Positions 7,903-16,674 of a stretch of DNA of 54,368 bases are shown here, piece by piece. The notes beneath the pieces were generated by a model. The model searched no databases and was not told the origin of the DNA. It saw only the letters and a list, made by a program, of their open reading frames with translations. This stretch comes from an uncultured Bacilli bacterium. GTDB taxonomy: Bacteria; Bacillota_I; Bacilli_A; RF39; UBA660. Location of the stretch: the NCBI GenBank assembly GCA_934155005.1, contig CAKPGR010000004.1, positions 1 through 54,368 on the forward strand, written 5' to 3'. The position numbers were made by a program, and so were the translations under genes. The first letter of the stretch is position 1, and every line of letters begins with the position of its first letter.

Positions 7903-8369
7903 TACTTTTCCTCCAAGTATCCAATTTCAACTAAAAAATCAATGATATCTTGTTCATCTTTATCACCAATCATTTTTTCATCAACAGATCCATCTTTTAC
8001 AAAAACTGTTGTTGGTGTACCACTAATAAAAGTTTTATTTTTTACAACAGCATACTCTTTTTCACTTAAATTAGCTAAATTTAGTCCATATATTGTTAAA
8101 TCAAACTCTTTTATAATATTATTTAATTTTGGCTCAAATGACTCACAATGTGAACAACCTGTTTGATATAGAAGTAAAACAAATGATTCCTTATTTTCTA
8201 ATTTCTTAGTATATTCATCATAAGTAATATCAACTTTTTCCGTTTTATTTTTTTTATCACTTACACTGATGTTGTTTTCTTCCTTCACATGATAATTACT
8301 ATAAGCACCACCACAACCTGTGAATATTAAAATTCCTATTAAGCTCATTATTATTAAATTCTTTTTCAT
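7902..8369 (-). CDS. Thioredoxin-like lipoprotein
   Basis: 155 residues. Lipobox IFTGC with lipidated Cys19, then a thioredoxin domain with an active-site Cys72-Ser-His-Cys75 and the cis-Pro region SGTPTTV. It should sit outside the membrane and reduce or oxidise thiols there. The start at 8369 is chosen because GGTGATGAT directly precedes it; an in-frame upstream ATG would put eight polar residues before the signal peptide. First gene of the set with the AAA+ ATPase. Confidence 0.8.
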   Translation of the reverse strand: MKKNLIIMSLIGILIFTGCGGAYSNYHVKEENNISVSDKKNKTEKVDITYDEYTKKLENKESFVLLLYQTGCSHCESFEPKLNNIIKEFDLTIYGLNLANLSEKEYAVVKNKTFISGTPTTVFVKDGSVDEKMIGDKDEQDIIDFLVEIGYLEEK

Positions 8370-8416
8370 ATCATCACCAATTTTATTATACACTAATTTA
8401 AATTTTAAATAAAGAC

Positions 8417-8443
8417 TAAAAAAAGATTATTTCTAATCCTTAT
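8417..8443 (-). terminator. Weak intrinsic terminator
   Basis: Minus-strand AGGATTA-GAAA-TAATCTT is followed by T residues and overlaps the end of the gene at 8440-9219. The stem is short and AT-rich. Confidence 0.5.
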
Positions 8444-9219
8444 TTTAATACATTAAATACAACAAATACCACTAATCCTGAAATAGCTATTAATCCTACA
8501 AATAACAAAATTTTTAAAAAAACACTTTTTTTAGTCTTAGGTTTTTCAAAGCCTTCAAAATCTTCATCATTAAAACTCATACTTGATGTAAAAAAGGACT
8601 TGTCAATATTTGTATTTGTAACATCATTTTTCTTAGCATCCATTTTTTTTACTTCATTTAAGATTGATTTAATTGAATCTTTATTTCCAATCATTGTATT
8701 ATTATTAGATTTCAAATCTTCTAGCATATCAAGTCCAAGTTCTTCTTCTGTAAGTTTACTAATTTTACTAGTATTATGAATAGTATCAATCATACTTTCC
8801 ACTTGCTCTTTTGGAATTTCTTCCTTGCTTTGTTCTTTTAATTTTTTTAGTAACTCTACATTTTTTTCATCTAAATTATGATATTTTTGATGTTCCTTAT
8901 TTGTCTTAGCTTTATCTAGTATATCTCTAATATCATATACTCTATCTTCATCTCTTTCAAATGTTTCATATTTTGGTTCTTCTATTTTTTCATCAATAAA
9001 ATTCCTTAAATCTTTTTGTCTTTGAAATTCTTCTCTATTTTTTAACATATTTTTTACTTTTGTGATGTCAACTTCATTATCTTTTTCAATAGTAGCAATG
9101 CCTTCAATATTACTATAAGATATATCATCATAAATATTTTTATATAAATCCCTATTCTTTTCACTTCTTTTTGTAATATTGTTTCGTTCATTACTATAAT
9201 ATCTATCCATTCTACTCAT
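8440..9219 (-). CDS. Hypothetical protein with C-terminal membrane anchor
   Basis: 259 residues, highly charged and Asn/Lys/Glu-rich, probably coiled or disordered for about 230 residues. One hydrophobic helix follows at about 236-257 and ends the protein (tail-anchor layout). The start follows AAGGTGATG. It is divergent from the ferredoxin gene. I do not recognise a domain. Confidence 0.6.
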   Translation of the reverse strand: MSRMDRYYSNERNNITKRSEKNRDLYKNIYDDISYSNIEGIATIEKDNEVDITKVKNMLKNREEFQRQKDLRNFIDEKIEEPKYETFERDEDRVYDIRDILDKAKTNKEHQKYHNLDEKNVELLKKLKEQSKEEIPKEQVESMIDTIHNTSKISKLTEEELGLDMLEDLKSNNNTMIGNKDSIKSILNEVKKMDAKKNDVTNTNIDKSFFTSSMSFNDEDFEGFEKPKTKKSVFLKILLFVGLIAISGLVVFVVFNVLK

Positions 9220-9273
9220 TTACATCACCTTACAATTATTCTAACATATTTATTTATTTTTTTAAACCTAAAC

Positions 9274-9302
9274 TTGCTTTTATTAGTTATTTTTTTTATA
9301 AT
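9274..9302 (+). promoter_or_regulatory. Promoter of the ferredoxin gene
   Basis: TTGCTT (9274-9279), 17-bp spacer, TATAAT (9297-9302). It lies 18 bp before the ATG, so the leader is very short, with GGAGG in between. Confidence 0.6.
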
Positions 9303-9319
9303 TAAATTGGAGGTAATAT

Positions 9320-9529
9320 ATGGAAAAAATAATTGTAGATGAAAATGTTTGTTTTGGTTGTGGTTTTTGTGCGGCTTCATCAGATGTATTTGATATAAAT
9401 GATGAAAATGTAGCATTCACAAAAGAAAATATGAATGTAATTGATAATATGAGTGAAGAAAAAAAAGAAGAAGTTTTAGAGGTTAAAGACGGATGTCCTG
9501 TTGAAGCTATTAAAATTGTAGAGGAATAA
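9320..9529 (+). CDS. fer: Ferredoxin, single [4Fe-4S] cluster
   Basis: 69 residues. The cluster ligands are CFGCGFC near residue 11 and the distant CPVEAI near residue 60; the usual fourth Cys of a second cluster is missing, as in B. subtilis Fer. It is acidic, as expected for an electron carrier. The start follows TTGGAGG. The next gene starts one base after its stop codon. Confidence 0.9.
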   Translation: MEKIIVDENVCFGCGFCAASSDVFDINDENVAFTKENMNVIDNMSEEKKEEVLEVKDGCPVEAIKIVEE

Positions 9530-9530
9530 T

Positions 9531-10358
9531 ATGATTATAAATAAGGATTCTTTAAGTGAATACCAAAAAGATTTAAATAAATTAACAGATTCTTTAACTA
9601 GCTTATGTATTGATGAAAACCATAAAGATATAAGCGAATCTGAAGCTTTAAAATTAGCTCATAAAATCGTTAATGATTTAAGTAAAAAACAAGGGATAAT
9701 TATCCCTAATGAAGAAAATTTAGTTTCTAAAATGATAAACGAATTAAATAAATATAATGATTCTTTAATAGAAATGCCAAGAAAGATTGTTGTTTCTTCT
9801 AAAAATAACTTAGTTAATGCTGTTAAGACTAATAGTGATAATCAATTTGAAATTAATGTAGAAGGACTCGTTTTAGAAAATCTAAAAAGTTTAAAAGCAT
9901 TGGATGATAAAGAAGAAAAACATGTTAACACAGGAAAAATCATTGATAACATTATAACTCATATTAATTTCAAAAATTGTAATAATTTAGAATATGCTAA
10001 AATAGAAAATGAAGTAGAAAAAATTGTGGAAAAAAATGTTAATGAATTTATTCCAACTTATGAAGATACTTTGCAAACATCAGTAAATAATATAAAAAAT
10101 AATATCGGCAATACAATTTCTAATTTTAATTCTTTTATAAACTCTTATAATGAGAAATCAAAAGAAAGTACAATTATGACAGGAGCTTTCTTCGAAGATG
10201 AAAAAAGCAAACAAAATACAAGTAAAGGTAGTCTTATGACCGGAGCTTTCTTTGAAAATGAGAAAAAAAATATCATTTCTAATATGTCAGAAGAAGAAAA
10301 AAATAATCTTGTTTTTGGAAGTCAAAATGAAAATGAAATTTCAAGCAAAACAAAATAG
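9531..10358 (+). CDS. Hypothetical protein with repeated MTGAFFE motif
   Basis: 275 residues, soluble, charged and mostly helical by composition. Near the C-terminus a short motif, MTGAFFE(D/N)EK, occurs twice about 17 residues apart (around residues 217 and 234). Such spaced copies suggest a linear binding motif. The GAGG Shine-Dalgarno lies inside the end of the ferredoxin gene, so the pair is cotranscribed. No known family recognised. Confidence 0.6.
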   Translation: MIINKDSLSEYQKDLNKLTDSLTSLCIDENHKDISESEALKLAHKIVNDLSKKQGIIIPNEENLVSKMINELNKYNDSLIEMPRKIVVSSKNNLVNAVKTNSDNQFEINVEGLVLENLKSLKALDDKEEKHVNTGKIIDNIITHINFKNCNNLEYAKIENEVEKIVEKNVNEFIPTYEDTLQTSVNNIKNNIGNTISNFNSFINSYNEKSKESTIMTGAFFEDEKSKQNTSKGSLMTGAFFENEKKNIISNMSEEEKNNLVFGSQNENEISSKTK

Positions 10359-10376
10359 AACAAATACGTTCTATTT
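10353..10376. terminator. Bidirectional intrinsic terminator
   Basis: Stem AAATAGAAC / GTTCTATTT with a six-base loop and T/A runs on both sides lies between the convergent gene ending at 10358 and rluB ending at 10371. Confidence 0.8.
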
Positions 10377-11090
10377 TTTTGTTTCATTATACAATTTTTT
10401 TACTTCCTTAGGATTTAAAATCCTATATTCACCTGATTTAACATTTTGTAAATCTAAAAAAGCATACTTTTCTCTTTTTAATTTTAAAACATTGTATCCT
10501 ATGGCTTCAAACATTTTTTTTACTTGATGATTTCTTCCTTCATGAATAGTAAGTTCAACTATGGAAGTATCACTTTTTTTATCGTATCTTTTAATTCTAG
10601 CTTTTGCTTTACTAGTTTTTTTGCCATCAATAAATACTCCATTTGATAATCTTAAAAGTTCTTTTTTTCCAATCAATCCTTTTATTTTAGCAACATAAAC
10701 TTTTTCAATATTATTTTTAGGATGCATTAATAAATTAGCAAGTTCCCCATCATTTGTTAAAATAAGAATACCTGTTGTATCATAATCAAGTCTTCCTACT
10801 GGATAAATACGTTTTGTTGTATTAATTAAATCAACAACGGTTTTTCTACCTTTGTCATCATTTGTAGATGTAATAACTCCTCTTGGTTTATTTAAAAGAT
10901 AATATACTTTATTTTCATTATCATTATTCAATACCAAACCATCTATTTCAACAAAATCATTATTATCAACTTTTAATCCTAAAATGGCTGTCTTACCATT
11001 TACTTTTACTCTACCTAATTTTATTAATTCTTCTGCCTTTCTTCTAGATGTGTATCCATTATCAGCTATAAATTTTTGTAAACGTATCAT
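10371..11090 (-). CDS. rluB: 23S rRNA pseudouridine synthase, RluB family
   Basis: 239 residues. N-terminal S4 RNA-binding domain (MIRLQKFIADNGYTSRRKAEELI) followed by a pseudouridine synthase domain with the catalytic Asp in GRLDYDTTGILILTNDGE. The family modifies helix 89 of 23S rRNA. The start at 11090 follows AGGTGATTTT; the upstream in-frame ATG lies in the leader. RluB rather than RsuA or RluF is by overall resemblance and genomic context next to spm genes. Confidence 0.85.
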   Translation of the reverse strand: MIRLQKFIADNGYTSRRKAEELIKLGRVKVNGKTAILGLKVDNNDFVEIDGLVLNNDNENKVYYLLNKPRGVITSTNDDKGRKTVVDLINTTKRIYPVGRLDYDTTGILILTNDGELANLLMHPKNNIEKVYVAKIKGLIGKKELLRLSNGVFIDGKKTSKAKARIKRYDKKSDTSIVELTIHEGRNHQVKKMFEAIGYNVLKLKREKYAFLDLQNVKSGEYRILNPKEVKKLYNETKK

Positions 11091-11106
11091 AAAATCACCT
11101 AGATAC

Positions 11107-11135
11107 ATTATACTTTAATTTTTGTATTTAAACAA
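11107..11135 (-). promoter_or_regulatory. Promoter of rluB
   Basis: Minus strand: TTGTTT (11130-11135), 17-bp spacer, TATAAT (11107-11112), 17 bp upstream of the chosen start. Confidence 0.6.
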
Positions 11136-11137
11136 GA

Positions 11138-11650
11138 TTAAAACATTAGTCTGACAATTATTATACTAGCTATTATTCCAATTAAATCAGCAAATAACCC
11201 AGCCCATAAAGCATATCTTATTTTTTTTATACCTATGCTTCCAAAATAAAGTGTTATAACATAAAAGGTTGTATCCGTAGCTCCTTGAATAACAGAACCA
11301 AGTCTACCAATTAAAGAATCTGGGCCAAAATTTTCAAAAACATTATTTAAAAGAGCAAGGGTTGTAGTACCTGAAATTGGTCGCATTATCATAATAGGAA
11401 AAGTTTGAATAGGAACTTTTAAAATATCAAATAGCGGTTTTACTACAACATAGATTAAATCAATAAAACCACTTTTTAAAAATATATTTACGCCAAAAAT
11501 CATAGCAAGTAGGCACGGAAAAATTTTAAATATCATACTAAATGACTCACTCGCCCCATTTAAAAATTCATCATATACATTAACTTTTTTTGAAATTCCG
11601 TATATAAGTATAAATAATACCATTAAAGGAATAATTAAATTTGATATCAT
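11138..11650 (-). CDS. spmB: Spore maturation protein B
   Basis: 170 residues, strongly hydrophobic, with several membrane helices and the nucleoside-recognition (Gate) motif region PISGTTTLALLNNVFENFGPD. SpmA and SpmB are needed in B. subtilis for spore core dehydration. The gene overlaps the spmA end by four bases. The order dacB-spmA-spmB is the same as in B. subtilis. Confidence 0.9.
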   Translation of the reverse strand: MISNLIIPLMVLFILIYGISKKVNVYDEFLNGASESFSMIFKIFPCLLAMIFGVNIFLKSGFIDLIYVVVKPLFDILKVPIQTFPIMIMRPISGTTTLALLNNVFENFGPDSLIGRLGSVIQGATDTTFYVITLYFGSIGIKKIRYALWAGLFADLIGIIASIIIVRLMF

Positions 11651-12228
11651 AATTTCCTCCTATTTGCTAGAAAGCGGTCAAACAAAAGGCCAAATAAGGT
11701 AGAGCAAGATGTAGCTAAAATACAGGGTAAAACTATTTCAGTTGGATTTACACTTCCATACATTAGTCTCATTGATATTATAGTTGTAGGTATAATAGTA
11801 ACTCCACTTGTATTTAAAACTAAAAAGGTTATCATACTTCTACTAGCTACATCTTTATTTTTATTTAATTCTTGAAGTGAACTCATTGCTTTTAAGCCAA
11901 AGGGGGTTGCGGCAGAACCGAGTCCTGCCATATTAGCGATTATATTAGATGCTATTAAACTAAGAGATTCATGATTTTTAGGAATTTCTGGAAATATTTT
12001 TCCTAAAATAGGAGATAATTTTGTTGATAATAACTTTAATAGTCCTGACTTTTCAGCTATCTTCATTATTCCAAGCCATAAAGCCATAACAGGAAATATT
12101 TTAACTGCCAAATCTAAACTAGTCTTTGTACATTCAATAATTTCATTATTTATAACTTCTACTTTACCAGTTAGAAGACTATAAATAATACCAACTATGA
12201 TAAAGATAGACCATACTTTATTTACCAT
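11647..12228 (-). CDS. spmA: Spore maturation protein A
   Basis: 193 residues of membrane protein with the Gate-domain signature (IFPVMALWLGIMKIAEKSG, then NIIANMAGLGSAATPFGLKAM). Acts with SpmB in spore core dehydration, mechanism unknown. Its ATG lies 11 bases inside the end of dacB, so translation is probably coupled. Confidence 0.9.
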   Translation of the reverse strand: MVNKVWSIFIIVGIIYSLLTGKVEVINNEIIECTKTSLDLAVKIFPVMALWLGIMKIAEKSGLLKLLSTKLSPILGKIFPEIPKNHESLSLIASNIIANMAGLGSAATPFGLKAMSSLQELNKNKDVASRSMITFLVLNTSGVTIIPTTIISMRLMYGSVNPTEIVLPCILATSCSTLFGLLFDRFLANRRKL

Positions 12229-13294
12229 ATTTTAGTCCTTTTATTTTGTCTATAAAGCTAGTTTTCTTTTTTTCTATTTTTTCAATATATATTTTTTCAG
12301 TGTGTATCTTACTATCTCCTAAGTAAACTTCTACATTACCAATACTAATATTATTTTTTATTTTTCTAATCTTTTCAATATTAAATTTCAAAATTATTAA
12401 ATCTTTTTCATCATTACTTAAAGGATATGTAAAATTATTTTTTAAATAAAATTTATAATTTTTATAATAAGTTTCATTTTCTATTTCTATGTATCCCTTT
12501 TTTAATATTTCATAATTTTTATAATTAGCAAAACCATATTCAAATAAATTCTCATGATCTTTAAAATCATTACCATCATTTAATGTAACTACAACTAAAT
12601 TTAAATTGTCTTTACTAGCTGAATTTACAAGTGTTCTTCTAGCTTTTTTTGTATAACCTGTTTTTCCACCTGTTGCATACCTATAATTTTTTAGTAATTT
12701 ATTTTTGTTATACCAAATATATGTATTCATATTTGTTTTCAAATTATATTTAGTTGTTGAAACTATTTTTTTAAATTCTTTATTTTTCATAGCTTCACTC
12801 ATTATAATAGCCATATCATAGGCAGTTGAATAGTTACCATTTTCTTCATCTAGTCCATTTGGATTATTAAATGTTGTATTTTTTAAACCTAAACTTTTAG
12901 CTTTTTCATTCATTTTATCAACAAATTTTGGTGTTGTGCCACCAACAAAATGGGATATAGCAAGAGAAGCGTCATTACCACTTCTAAGCATTAAGCCATA
13001 TAGTAAATCTTTAAGAGTTAAAACCTCACCTTTTTTTATATAAATTCCTGACCCATATGCGCCATCTATTTCATCACCAATAGTGATTTTTTCATTTAAC
13101 TTACCACTTTCTGTAGCAATTAAAGCAGTCATTATTTTTGATATACTAGCAACACTCCTAACCTCATGAATATTTTTACTATACAAGATTCTTCTTGAAT
13201 CCATATCCATAAGAATTGCTGAGGTAGCACTTGTATCAATAGCTTTAATGTTAATAGGAATTAATAGTAATAGAAATAAAAATATTTTTTTCAT
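12218..13294 (-). CDS. dacB: Sporulation D-Ala-D-Ala carboxypeptidase (DacB-like)
   Basis: 358 residues. Signal peptide at 1-18, then a penicillin-binding transpeptidase fold with SISK (Ser50-Lys53), SGN (105-107) and KTG in GGKTGYT. DacB trims cortex peptide side chains and so sets spore cortex crosslinking. The assignment over vegetative DacA rests on the operon with spmA and spmB. The C-terminal tail is basic and may bind the membrane. Confidence 0.85.
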   Translation of the reverse strand: MKKIFLFLLLLIPINIKAIDTSATSAILMDMDSRRILYSKNIHEVRSVASISKIMTALIATESGKLNEKITIGDEIDGAYGSGIYIKKGEVLTLKDLLYGLMLRSGNDASLAISHFVGGTTPKFVDKMNEKAKSLGLKNTTFNNPNGLDEENGNYSTAYDMAIIMSEAMKNKEFKKIVSTTKYNLKTNMNTYIWYNKNKLLKNYRYATGGKTGYTKKARRTLVNSASKDNLNLVVVTLNDGNDFKDHENLFEYGFANYKNYEILKKGYIEIENETYYKNYKFYLKNNFTYPLSNDEKDLIILKFNIEKIRKIKNNISIGNVEVYLGDSKIHTEKIYIEKIEKKKTSFIDKIKGLKYGK

Positions 13295-13323
13295 ATAGTC
13301 ACCTGTTAAAGAATATGAAAAAA

Positions 13324-13340
13324 AGGACTAGTTTAGTCCT
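13324..13340 (-). terminator. Intrinsic terminator of the dacF-like gene
   Basis: Minus-strand stem AGGACTA / TAGTCCT with a three-base loop followed by seven T. It separates the dacF-like gene from dacB-spmA-spmB. Confidence 0.8.
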
Positions 13341-13347
13341 AAAAAGT

Positions 13348-14499
13348 TTAATTAAAGCTAATATTGCCTGATATAATATCTGAAATGTATCTTAAATATA
13401 ATTCTATAAAGTTAGCTTTTTCTATATCTTTTTTTACAGTTAAATTAACTTCTTTTATTTTTTTGCCATCTTCTTTAACTAATAATTTACCAACGATATT
13501 TCCTTTCTTTATTGGCGCTACAACCTTGTCTAATTTAACACTATAAGTTATATTTCCAATTTTATCTGTTTTCTTTGTTAATATTGAAACATCATCAACT
13601 GGAATAATTTCTACTTTTTTAGTCTTTGCTTTTTCCACATTGACTTCCTTTATTGTTTTATTTTGATTTATAATAATAGTTGATTTATATTGAGCAAAGC
13701 CATAATCTAACATCGAAGAAATTTCTGAATTTCTAAGAGCACTAGTCGGTTCACCCATAGCAACAGCAATTAATCGCATATCATTTTTACTTGCTGTTGC
13801 CGTTAAACAATAACCAGCTTCTTTCGTATATCCTGTTTTAAGTCCATCTACCCCATTATAAAATCTTACTAATTTATTCGTATTAACTAACCAAAATTCT
13901 CTATCTGTTCCTTTTCTTAAATAATCTTCATATATAGAAGTAAATTCTAAAACTTTTTTATGTTTGACAAGTTCTTTAGCAATCATAGCCATATCATGTG
14001 CACTAGAATAATGATTAGCATCATCTAATCCATGAGGATTTTTAAAATTAGTATCTTTTAGATTTAATTCTAATGCTTTTTCATTCATTTTTTTTACAAA
14101 TTCATCTACTGTTCCATACGTTGCTTCTGCAAGCGCTACAACAGCATCATTACCACTTGCAACGGCAACACCTTTAAATAAATCTTTAACTTTCATTTGT
14201 TCTCCTGTTTCAAGAAGTATTTGAGATCCACCCATACTTGATGCATTTTCACTTACAGTAACAGTATCATTCCAATTTAAAACACCATCTTCTATTGCTT
14301 CAACTATAACTAACATACTCATCATTTTAGTCATTGAAGCAGGAGCAATTTTTTCATGACTATTTTTTTCAAACAAAATCTCACCCGTTTTAACATCAAT
14401 CAAAATAGCTGATTTAGCATTCATAGCTAGTTCTTCTGCTTTTACGCTAGTAAAAGGTATTAAACAGATAACACATAACATAATCCATATTTTTTTCAT
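13348..14499 (-). CDS. D-Ala-D-Ala carboxypeptidase, DacA/DacF type
   Basis: 383 residues. Signal peptide ending near residue 21, then SMTK (Ser55-Lys58), SGN (115-117) and KTG in GLKTGYTKEAG. A C-terminal PBP5-like beta domain and an amphipathic end helix follow. It removes the terminal D-Ala from peptidoglycan pentapeptides. Near-sporulation context favours DacF, but this could be the vegetative DacA; sequence alone does not decide. Confidence 0.85.
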   Translation of the reverse strand: MKKIWIMLCVICLIPFTSVKAEELAMNAKSAILIDVKTGEILFEKNSHEKIAPASMTKMMSMLVIVEAIEDGVLNWNDTVTVSENASSMGGSQILLETGEQMKVKDLFKGVAVASGNDAVVALAEATYGTVDEFVKKMNEKALELNLKDTNFKNPHGLDDANHYSSAHDMAMIAKELVKHKKVLEFTSIYEDYLRKGTDREFWLVNTNKLVRFYNGVDGLKTGYTKEAGYCLTATASKNDMRLIAVAMGEPTSALRNSEISSMLDYGFAQYKSTIIINQNKTIKEVNVEKAKTKKVEIIPVDDVSILTKKTDKIGNITYSVKLDKVVAPIKKGNIVGKLLVKEDGKKIKEVNLTVKKDIEKANFIELYLRYISDIISGNISFN

Positions 14500-14538
14500 A
14501 ATCCACCTCTATTTAAAAATATGAAATTATATAAAAAA

Positions 14539-14566
14539 AAAGAATATTTTATTTTATATATTCTTT
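14539..14566 (-). terminator. Intrinsic terminator of murT-gatD
   Basis: Minus-strand AAGAATAT ... ATATTCTT followed by nine T. The upstream arm lies in the last codons of the gatD homologue. Confidence 0.65.
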
Positions 14567-15271
14567 ATAAAAATTATTTGTAAAAGCATTATAAGCTTTT
14601 TCTTCCATTTTTAAATCTAACTTTTTGTATTTAAGATTATTTTTTTTCATTATTTCATTAATAAAATATTTTAAAAATTCTGGATTTCTAATTAATAAAG
14701 GTCCAACTAGATATGTTCCATAAAAATTATTATATTTAATTCCTTCTGTTTTAGAATTAGGATAACTTCCTATTCCTTTTACAACTTCAAACATAGGATT
14801 TTTATTATCTCTTAAAACTGTATTTTGATTTTGAAAACCTATAACAAAATCATTTAGAAAAGAACACTTCATAATACTCTCATCAATCATTCTAAATGAT
14901 TCTTCTTTAACATAATAATCAAATACTTCTAGTGTTTTTTCTTTGTTTTTACCTTTTAAAATATACTTACCAAATAAATTAATAGCATTACCTGTTATTA
15001 AAAAGAATTTTCCATCTGAAATAGCTTTTTTAATTTCTTTTTTATATTTTAATAGATGTGGTAAAATGATTTTTTGATTATTTTCAGTACCTGCTCCCAT
15101 ATAAACTAAATCATATTTATCAAATTCTAATTCATCGTCAACAGTTAAAAAATGAATACAAGTATTTATATTTTCCAATTCTAGATTCTTTTTTAAAGCT
15201 TTTATATTTCCATTTTCTCCATATAAATTTAAAATATCATAATAAAGATATGCTATATGAAATCTTTTCAT
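14549..15271 (-). CDS. gatD: GatD-like glutamine amidotransferase homologue, catalytic residues lost
   Basis: 240 residues, the length and alignment of GatD, the glutaminase partner of MurT that amidates D-Glu of lipid II. The family nucleophile Cys94 (usually in a CGGYQ context) is Gly94 here (ITGNAINLFG), and the catalytic His189 (usually GTYLHGPLL) is Val189 (GTYLVGPLL). No other Cys takes the place. A glutaminase reaction is therefore not expected. It still overlaps murT (TAATG), so it may have a structural role, or amidation may use free ammonia or be absent. Confidence 0.8.
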   Translation of the reverse strand: MKRFHIAYLYYDILNLYGENGNIKALKKNLELENINTCIHFLTVDDELEFDKYDLVYMGAGTENNQKIILPHLLKYKKEIKKAISDGKFFLITGNAINLFGKYILKGKNKEKTLEVFDYYVKEESFRMIDESIMKCSFLNDFVIGFQNQNTVLRDNKNPMFEVVKGIGSYPNSKTEGIKYNNFYGTYLVGPLLIRNPEFLKYFINEIMKKNNLKYKKLDLKMEEKAYNAFTNNFYKEYIK

Positions 15272-16587
15272 TATTCCACCTCACTTAATTGATCTCTTAA
15301 AACATGTTCTAAATCAAATGGAAAAATTAAATAAGTTATCCCTTTTGATTTTGTTTTAAAAGTTTCTAATATTAATGATGAATCTTCTATAACTTCTACT
15401 TTTTTTGTATCAATATCAGCATACTTTAATCTTAAAGCAACATCATTTGCAAATCTGCCAAAACAAAATATTTTTTTTATACTATCATCTTTTAAAAGTT
15501 CAAAATTAACATCATATAACCAAGATAAATCTTTAATATTATATCTACCACTTATAACATTAAAACCTAAAAAAATAGTTTTATCACCAGTTTGTTTTTT
15601 TACATAATCGATAGATTGATTATAGGATATTGGTGTATCATTTTTACTTAATAAAATAACTCCTTCTTTTTTTCCAATTTTAAATGTGTCTAATCTTTTA
15701 ATTTTAAGTGAAAGATTATTTAAAGTTTCTACTATACTACTTGTGTTTATACCCGAATTTTTAGCCACTACGTAACTTGCTGATAAATTGTAAATATTAT
15801 ATAAAGCATCATTATTCATTTTAATTTTATTTCCATCTAATGTAAATGTATTATCATTATTTAATTTTGCTTCATATAAATTATCTGGTCTATTAAAATC
15901 GTTATTAGGACAATGATAATTTCCAAGATTAGCATAATGAAAATAATCAAATTCTAATTTTTTATGACAAACAGGACAATACATCATATCTAATTTTGAT
16001 GTATTTTTTTTAGTGGAATATTTTGTTTTAGCAAGGCCATAATAAGAAATTTTTCCTTTATGCCCTAAACTAAATTTCATAACAAGAGGATCATCAGCAT
16101 TTAAAACTAAATGAATATCTTTTGTAATACGCATTTTAATATCATCAAAAACAATATCAAAGTGTCCATTACGAGCTAGTTGATCTCTAGATAAATTATT
16201 AATAACAAAATAATTAGGTTTGAAATCTTTGAAAACTTCTTTTACATATCTTTCATCTGTTTCTAAAACTAAAACATCTACTTTTGTTTTCCCAAATATA
16301 TTAACACTATCTAATATTACACTAGTAACACCAGCTTTTAAATTAGAACCTTTGGAATTACTTCCAACTTTTAGTCCAGCATTCTTATATATTTCTGTTA
16401 AAGTACCTGAAATAGAAGTTTTTCCAGTTGTTCCTGTAACACATATTGTTGTTTTTGGAAGTTCTAATTTTTTTAATATGTCTTTATCCAATTTTAAAGC
16501 AATTTCACCGGGCAATGAAGTACCTCTGCCTATTTTTTTTAATATATTTTGTATCATTTTACATATGATCAATTTTAAAGTTAACAT
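15271..16587 (-). CDS. murT: MurT-like Mur ligase (lipid II isoglutaminyl synthase subunit)
   Basis: 438 residues. ATP-binding GTTGKTS at 52-58, Mur ligase middle domain, C-terminal DUF1727 with DLSWLYDVNFE that carries the family's catalytic Asp. The MurT Zn-ribbon insertion is present but altered: Cys204, Cys207 and Cys226 are kept and the fourth ligand is Asn229. The start at 16587 follows AAGAGGTG. Known MurT activates the D-Glu carboxylate for amidation with ammonia from GatD; here the partner looks inactive. Confidence 0.85.
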   Translation of the reverse strand: MLTLKLIICKMIQNILKKIGRGTSLPGEIALKLDKDILKKLELPKTTICVTGTTGKTSISGTLTEIYKNAGLKVGSNSKGSNLKAGVTSVILDSVNIFGKTKVDVLVLETDERYVKEVFKDFKPNYFVINNLSRDQLARNGHFDIVFDDIKMRITKDIHLVLNADDPLVMKFSLGHKGKISYYGLAKTKYSTKKNTSKLDMMYCPVCHKKLEFDYFHYANLGNYHCPNNDFNRPDNLYEAKLNNDNTFTLDGNKIKMNNDALYNIYNLSASYVVAKNSGINTSSIVETLNNLSLKIKRLDTFKIGKKEGVILLSKNDTPISYNQSIDYVKKQTGDKTIFLGFNVISGRYNIKDLSWLYDVNFELLKDDSIKKIFCFGRFANDVALRLKYADIDTKKVEVIEDSSLILETFKTKSKGITYLIFPFDLEHVLRDQLSEVE

Positions 16588-16621
16588 AAAAACACCTCTT
16601 TTAATATAATACCACAACGAA

Positions 16622-16674
16622 TAAAAAAAAACTATCTTTTATATTTAATCCTTAGGTTTAAATATAAAGGATAG
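16622..16674 (-). terminator. Intrinsic terminator of the spoVA genes
   Basis: A long imperfect stem (CTATCTTTTATATTTAA with TTTAAATATAAAGGATAG) spans the last codons of spoVAE and is followed on the minus strand by eight T. Confidence 0.65.
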
